Source: Amycolatopsis camponoti (GTDB lineage: Bacteria; Actinomycetota; Actinomycetes; Mycobacteriales; Pseudonocardiaceae). From it: a DNA stretch of 64,000 nt. Within the stretch, counting starts at the first letter, position 1. Every line of letters begins with the position of its first letter. The stretch is taken from positions 2,584,501 to 2,648,500 of the forward strand of contig NZ_CABVGP010000001.1 in NCBI RefSeq assembly GCF_902497555.1, written 5' to 3'. Positions 61,425 to 64,000 of this stretch are shown piece by piece. The notes beneath the pieces were generated by a model. That model was not told the DNA's origin. It saw only the letters and a program-made list of their open reading frames with translations, and searched no databases. Both the position numbers and the translations under genes were made by a program.

Positions 61425-63439
61425 CCGTCGTGCGTCCGAAGAGGACACTGCCGGCGCCGGCCCGTCCGGCGTCGCGCACGTCGTCCTCGCTCACGCCGAC
61501 GCAGCGGCGGCTCGGCCGCGACTGGCGCCTCGCCGCGGTGTTCATCGGGCCGACGCTGGTGCTGGTCGCCGGCCTGATCCTGGTCCCGATCGTCAGCTCG
61601 ATCTTCACCAGCGCCACGGAGCGCCACGGCGCCGAGACGGTCTTCGTCGGGCTGGACAACTACACCGCCCTCATCGGCGACGGCCTGTTCCACCGGGGCG
61701 TGCTCAACTCGTTCGTCTTCACCGCGTACGCCGAGATCTTCAAGGTGGCCTTCGGTCTCATCGCGGCGTTGATGCTGCACCACATGCGGCGCGGCAAGGC
61801 GATCGTCGCCGGGCTGATCCTGCTGCCGTGGGTGATCCCGACGGTCGTCACGGCATTCACCTGGCGGTCGCTGCTCGACCCGATCTTCGGCAGCGTCAAC
61901 GTCCTGCTCACCGAGTCCGGGATCGGACCCGGCCTCGCCGCGATCGGGCTCGTCGACAAGTGGCCCGCGGAGTGGCTGTCCGATCCCGCGCTCGCGATGC
62001 CCGCGGTCATCCTGGTCAACGTCTGGAAGGGCATCCCGTTCTTCACGGTGACGTTCCTCGCCGGGCTCAAGGCCATCGACAGCGGTCTGCACGAGGCGGC
62101 GATGGTGGACGGCGCCTCGCCGTGGCAGCGCTTCGTGCACATCACGCTGCCGGGGCTGCGCCCGGTCATGATCGTGACGGTGCTGCTGTCGTCGATCTGG
62201 ACGTTCAACAACTTCGACCTGATCTGGCTGATGACCCAGGGCGGGCCGGGAGACGCCACCGCCCCGTACGTGATGGTGGCCTACTCGAAGGCCATCCAGC
62301 AGCTGCAACTGGGCGCGGGCGCCGCGGTCACGCTGGTGATGCTGCCGGTCATCGCGATCCTCGTGGTGATCCTCGTGCGGCTGATGCGCCGGGACGACCG
62401 GCCGGGCGCGGCGGATCTCGGACGGGGCAGGTCGCTGTCGCCCGGCCAGCGCCGGGCACTGCCGTGGGCGATCGTCGTCGTCTCGGTGCTCGTGCTGGCC
62501 TGGGCGTCGCCGCACATCATCTGGAAGGCCGCGCTGGTGCTGGCCGTGTTCGTGGTGCTCGCGGCCGCGGTCGGACGGGTTGTCTCCGCGCTCGCCATCC
62601 GGGGCAACCGGCTGGCCGCGCGCCTGGTCGGCGGCACCGGCAGCGGGATCGCGCTGCTGGGCCTGCTGGGCTTCGTGCTCGCCCCGCTCTACTGGATGAC
62701 GATCACGGCCTTCAAGTCCGACGACCAGATCGTCGCGCGCACCGACGACCTCTGGCCGACCCCGTGGAGCACCGAGCAGTTCACCAACCTGTTCACGGGG
62801 GCGTTCGGCACCTGGTACATGAACACGATCCTGGTGTCGGTGGCGTCCACCGCGATCGCGCTGGTCTGCGCGGCCCTGGCCGGGTATGCGCTGGCCCGGC
62901 TGAAGTTCCGGGGTTCGGAGAGCTTCACGGTGACGATCCTGCTCACCTACGTGATGCCGGGCGCGCTGCTGTTCATCCCGCTCTACCAGCTGGTGAGCGG
63001 GATCGGGCTCAACGACTCGTTGTGGTCGCTCGTGCTCGCGTACCCGACGTTCACCCTGCCGTTCGCGACGTGGCTGCTCGTCGGCTACTTCAAGTCGATC
63101 CCGGCCGACCTCGAGGAGGCGGCGCTGGTCGACGGCTGCACGCGGTTCGGGGCGTTCCTGCGGATCGTGTTGCCACTGGCCAAACCGGGCTTGCTCGCGG
63201 TCGCGCTCTTCACGCTCACCAACGCGTGGAACGAGTTCCTGTTCGCGTTCGTGTTCATCACCAAGGACGACTACAAGACACTGCCCGTCGGCATGCAGTC
63301 GATGATCTTCGGTGACGTCGTGCCGCAGGGGCAGCTGGCCGCGGCCTCGCTGCTGGTCAGCATCCCGGTCGTGCTCATGTACGGGTTCGGGCAACGGTTC
63401 CTGACCGAGGGCCTCACCGCGGGAGCGGTGAAGGGATGA
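61421..63439 (+). CDS. Fused MalF-MalG-type sugar ABC permease
   Basis: One 672-residue chain contains both permease subunits normally coded by two genes. The first half (about 35-325) carries the coupling motif EAAMVDGASPWQRFVHITLP, the second (about 400-670) EEAALVDGCTRFGAFLRIVLP. A linking part (about 345-400) has two more hydrophobic segments, so about 14 helices in all. No ATPase gene is present; a shared MsiK-type ATPase elsewhere is likely (inference). The frame is continuous and both halves are intact, so it is not a sequencing artefact at an internal stop. It overlaps both neighbours by 4 bp. Confidence 0.9.
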   Translation: MTVVRPKRTLPAPARPASRTSSSLTPTQRRLGRDWRLAAVFIGPTLVLVAGLILVPIVSSIFTSATERHGAETVFVGLDNYTALIGDGLFHRGVLNSFVFTAYAEIFKVAFGLIAALMLHHMRRGKAIVAGLILLPWVIPTVVTAFTWRSLLDPIFGSVNVLLTESGIGPGLAAIGLVDKWPAEWLSDPALAMPAVILVNVWKGIPFFTVTFLAGLKAIDSGLHEAAMVDGASPWQRFVHITLPGLRPVMIVTVLLSSIWTFNNFDLIWLMTQGGPGDATAPYVMVAYSKAIQQLQLGAGAAVTLVMLPVIAILVVILVRLMRRDDRPGAADLGRGRSLSPGQRRALPWAIVVVSVLVLAWASPHIIWKAALVLAVFVVLAAAVGRVVSALAIRGNRLAARLVGGTGSGIALLGLLGFVLAPLYWMTITAFKSDDQIVARTDDLWPTPWSTEQFTNLFTGAFGTWYMNTILVSVASTAIALVCAALAGYALARLKFRGSESFTVTILLTYVMPGALLFIPLYQLVSGIGLNDSLWSLVLAYPTFTLPFATWLLVGYFKSIPADLEEAALVDGCTRFGAFLRIVLPLAKPGLLAVALFTLTNAWNEFLFAFVFITKDDYKTLPVGMQSMIFGDVVPQGQLAAASLLVSIPVVLMYGFGQRFLTEGLTAGAVKG

Positions 63440-64000
63440 GCGAGATCACGGAGGAGCACGTCGCGACCGCGTCCCGCCCGAGCGACCTGCGCATCACCGA
63501 CCTGCGCGTGGCCAACCTGGCCGGGGTGCCGTTCCGCTCGTCGATCATCCGGATCGACACCAACCAGGGGCTCGTCGGCTACGGGGAGGTGCGCGACGGG
63601 GCCGCCGCCACCTACGCGCTCATGCTCAAGAGCAGGCTCGTCGGGGAGAACCCCTGCAACATCGACAAGATCTTCCGCAAGATCAAGCAGTTCGGGTTCC
63701 ACGGCCGCCAGGGCGGCGGGGTCTCCGGCGTCGAGATGGCGCTGACGGACCTCGCCGGCAAGGCGTACGGAGTGCCCGCGTACGCGCTGATCGGGGGCCG
63801 CTTCCGGGACGAGATCCGCTGCTACGCGGACACGCCGTCGCTGACGGACCCGCACGCGATGGGCGCCCGGCTGCTGGAGCGCAAGCTGCGCGGGTTCACG
63901 ATGCTGAAGATGGACGTGGGCATCGACCTGCTGTGGGACGTGCCGGGAGCGCTGATCGCGCCGCCGGGTGCCCGCGAGGACGTCACGACGATGCACCCGT
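63436..64000 (+). CDS. Enolase-superfamily enzyme, C-terminus cut by window edge
   Basis: The visible 188 residues show the capping domain of the mandelate racemase/MLE superfamily (RITDLRVANLAGVPFRSSIIRIDTNQGLVGYGEVRDG, GGGVSGVEMALTDLAGKAYG) and the beginning of the barrel (TMLKMDVGIDL). It is a different branch from the enzyme at 56718. ATG 63436 overlaps the permease stop, so uptake and catabolism are coupled. The catalytic residues lie beyond the edge. Confidence 0.85.
   Translation, partial: MSEITEEHVATASRPSDLRITDLRVANLAGVPFRSSIIRIDTNQGLVGYGEVRDGAAATYALMLKSRLVGENPCNIDKIFRKIKQFGFHGRQGGGVSGVEMALTDLAGKAYGVPAYALIGGRFRDEIRCYADTPSLTDPHAMGARLLERKLRGFTMLKMDVGIDLLWDVPGALIAPPGAREDVTTMHP

Overview
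The window is chromosomal DNA from a very GC-rich actinomycete. Codon use, the repertoire of CBM13 and CBM2 secreted enzymes, an ANTAR regulator, a one-pass Ser/Thr kinase and CebR-type operators suggest a soil saprophyte of the Pseudonocardiaceae, most likely Amycolatopsis or a close relative (inference). No rRNA, tRNA, CRISPR array, transposase or phage gene was seen.

Region 1 (1-23105) is a plant-polysaccharide degradation island. A secreted beta-helix protein (cut by the left edge) is divergent from a GntR/FadR regulator, with a matched operator pair between them. A ThuA protein, a sugar dehydrogenase and two CE1 esterases form the next run, followed by a LacI regulator and a GH54 arabinofuranosidase. 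GH27 and GH43 genes lie on the minus strand. They are followed by a plus-strand operon GH29-GH59-GH54-GH10. Ten of these secreted proteins carry a ricin-type CBM13 module. A perfect LacI-type palindrome precedes the first GH54 gene and recurs before the GH29 operon, so the LacI protein probably controls both.

Region 2 (23106-31129) has a TetR/NmrA pair, a deletion scar that beheaded a divergent oxidoreductase/TetR pair, a two-component system, an RDD membrane protein, a Ser/Thr kinase and a second GH10 xylanase with CBM2.

Region 3 (31323-42021) is the best candidate for an undescribed system. A PaaX-type regulator is divergent from seven genes joined by 4-bp overlaps: substrate-binding lipoprotein, permease, ATPase, CapA-like metallophosphoesterase, class III CoA-transferase and two proteins of the 2-hydroxyacyl-CoA dehydratase fold. 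A second, closely similar binding protein and a secreted alpha/beta hydrolase follow. The dehydratase-like proteins appear to lack most cluster cysteines and no activator ATPase is present.

Region 4 (42022-47057) holds ordinary regulatory and redox genes: RsbW-like kinase, zinc peptidase, GAF-ANTAR, HxlR/oxidoreductase and an SDR.

Region 5 (47125-55813) is a second polysaccharide block: a PA14-GH2-LamG enzyme under a LacI-type palindrome, a lipoprotein, and divergent GH6 and GH9 cellulases whose shared promoter region holds two CebR boxes and a xylanase-type CGAAAGTTTCG palindrome.

Region 6 (55876-64000) has a small membrane protein/wHTH pair and then an acid-sugar locus: enolase-superfamily dehydratase, FadR regulator, Gfo/Idh/MocA oxidoreductase, binding lipoprotein, an ABC permease in which the two usual subunits are fused, and a second enolase-superfamily enzyme cut by the right edge.
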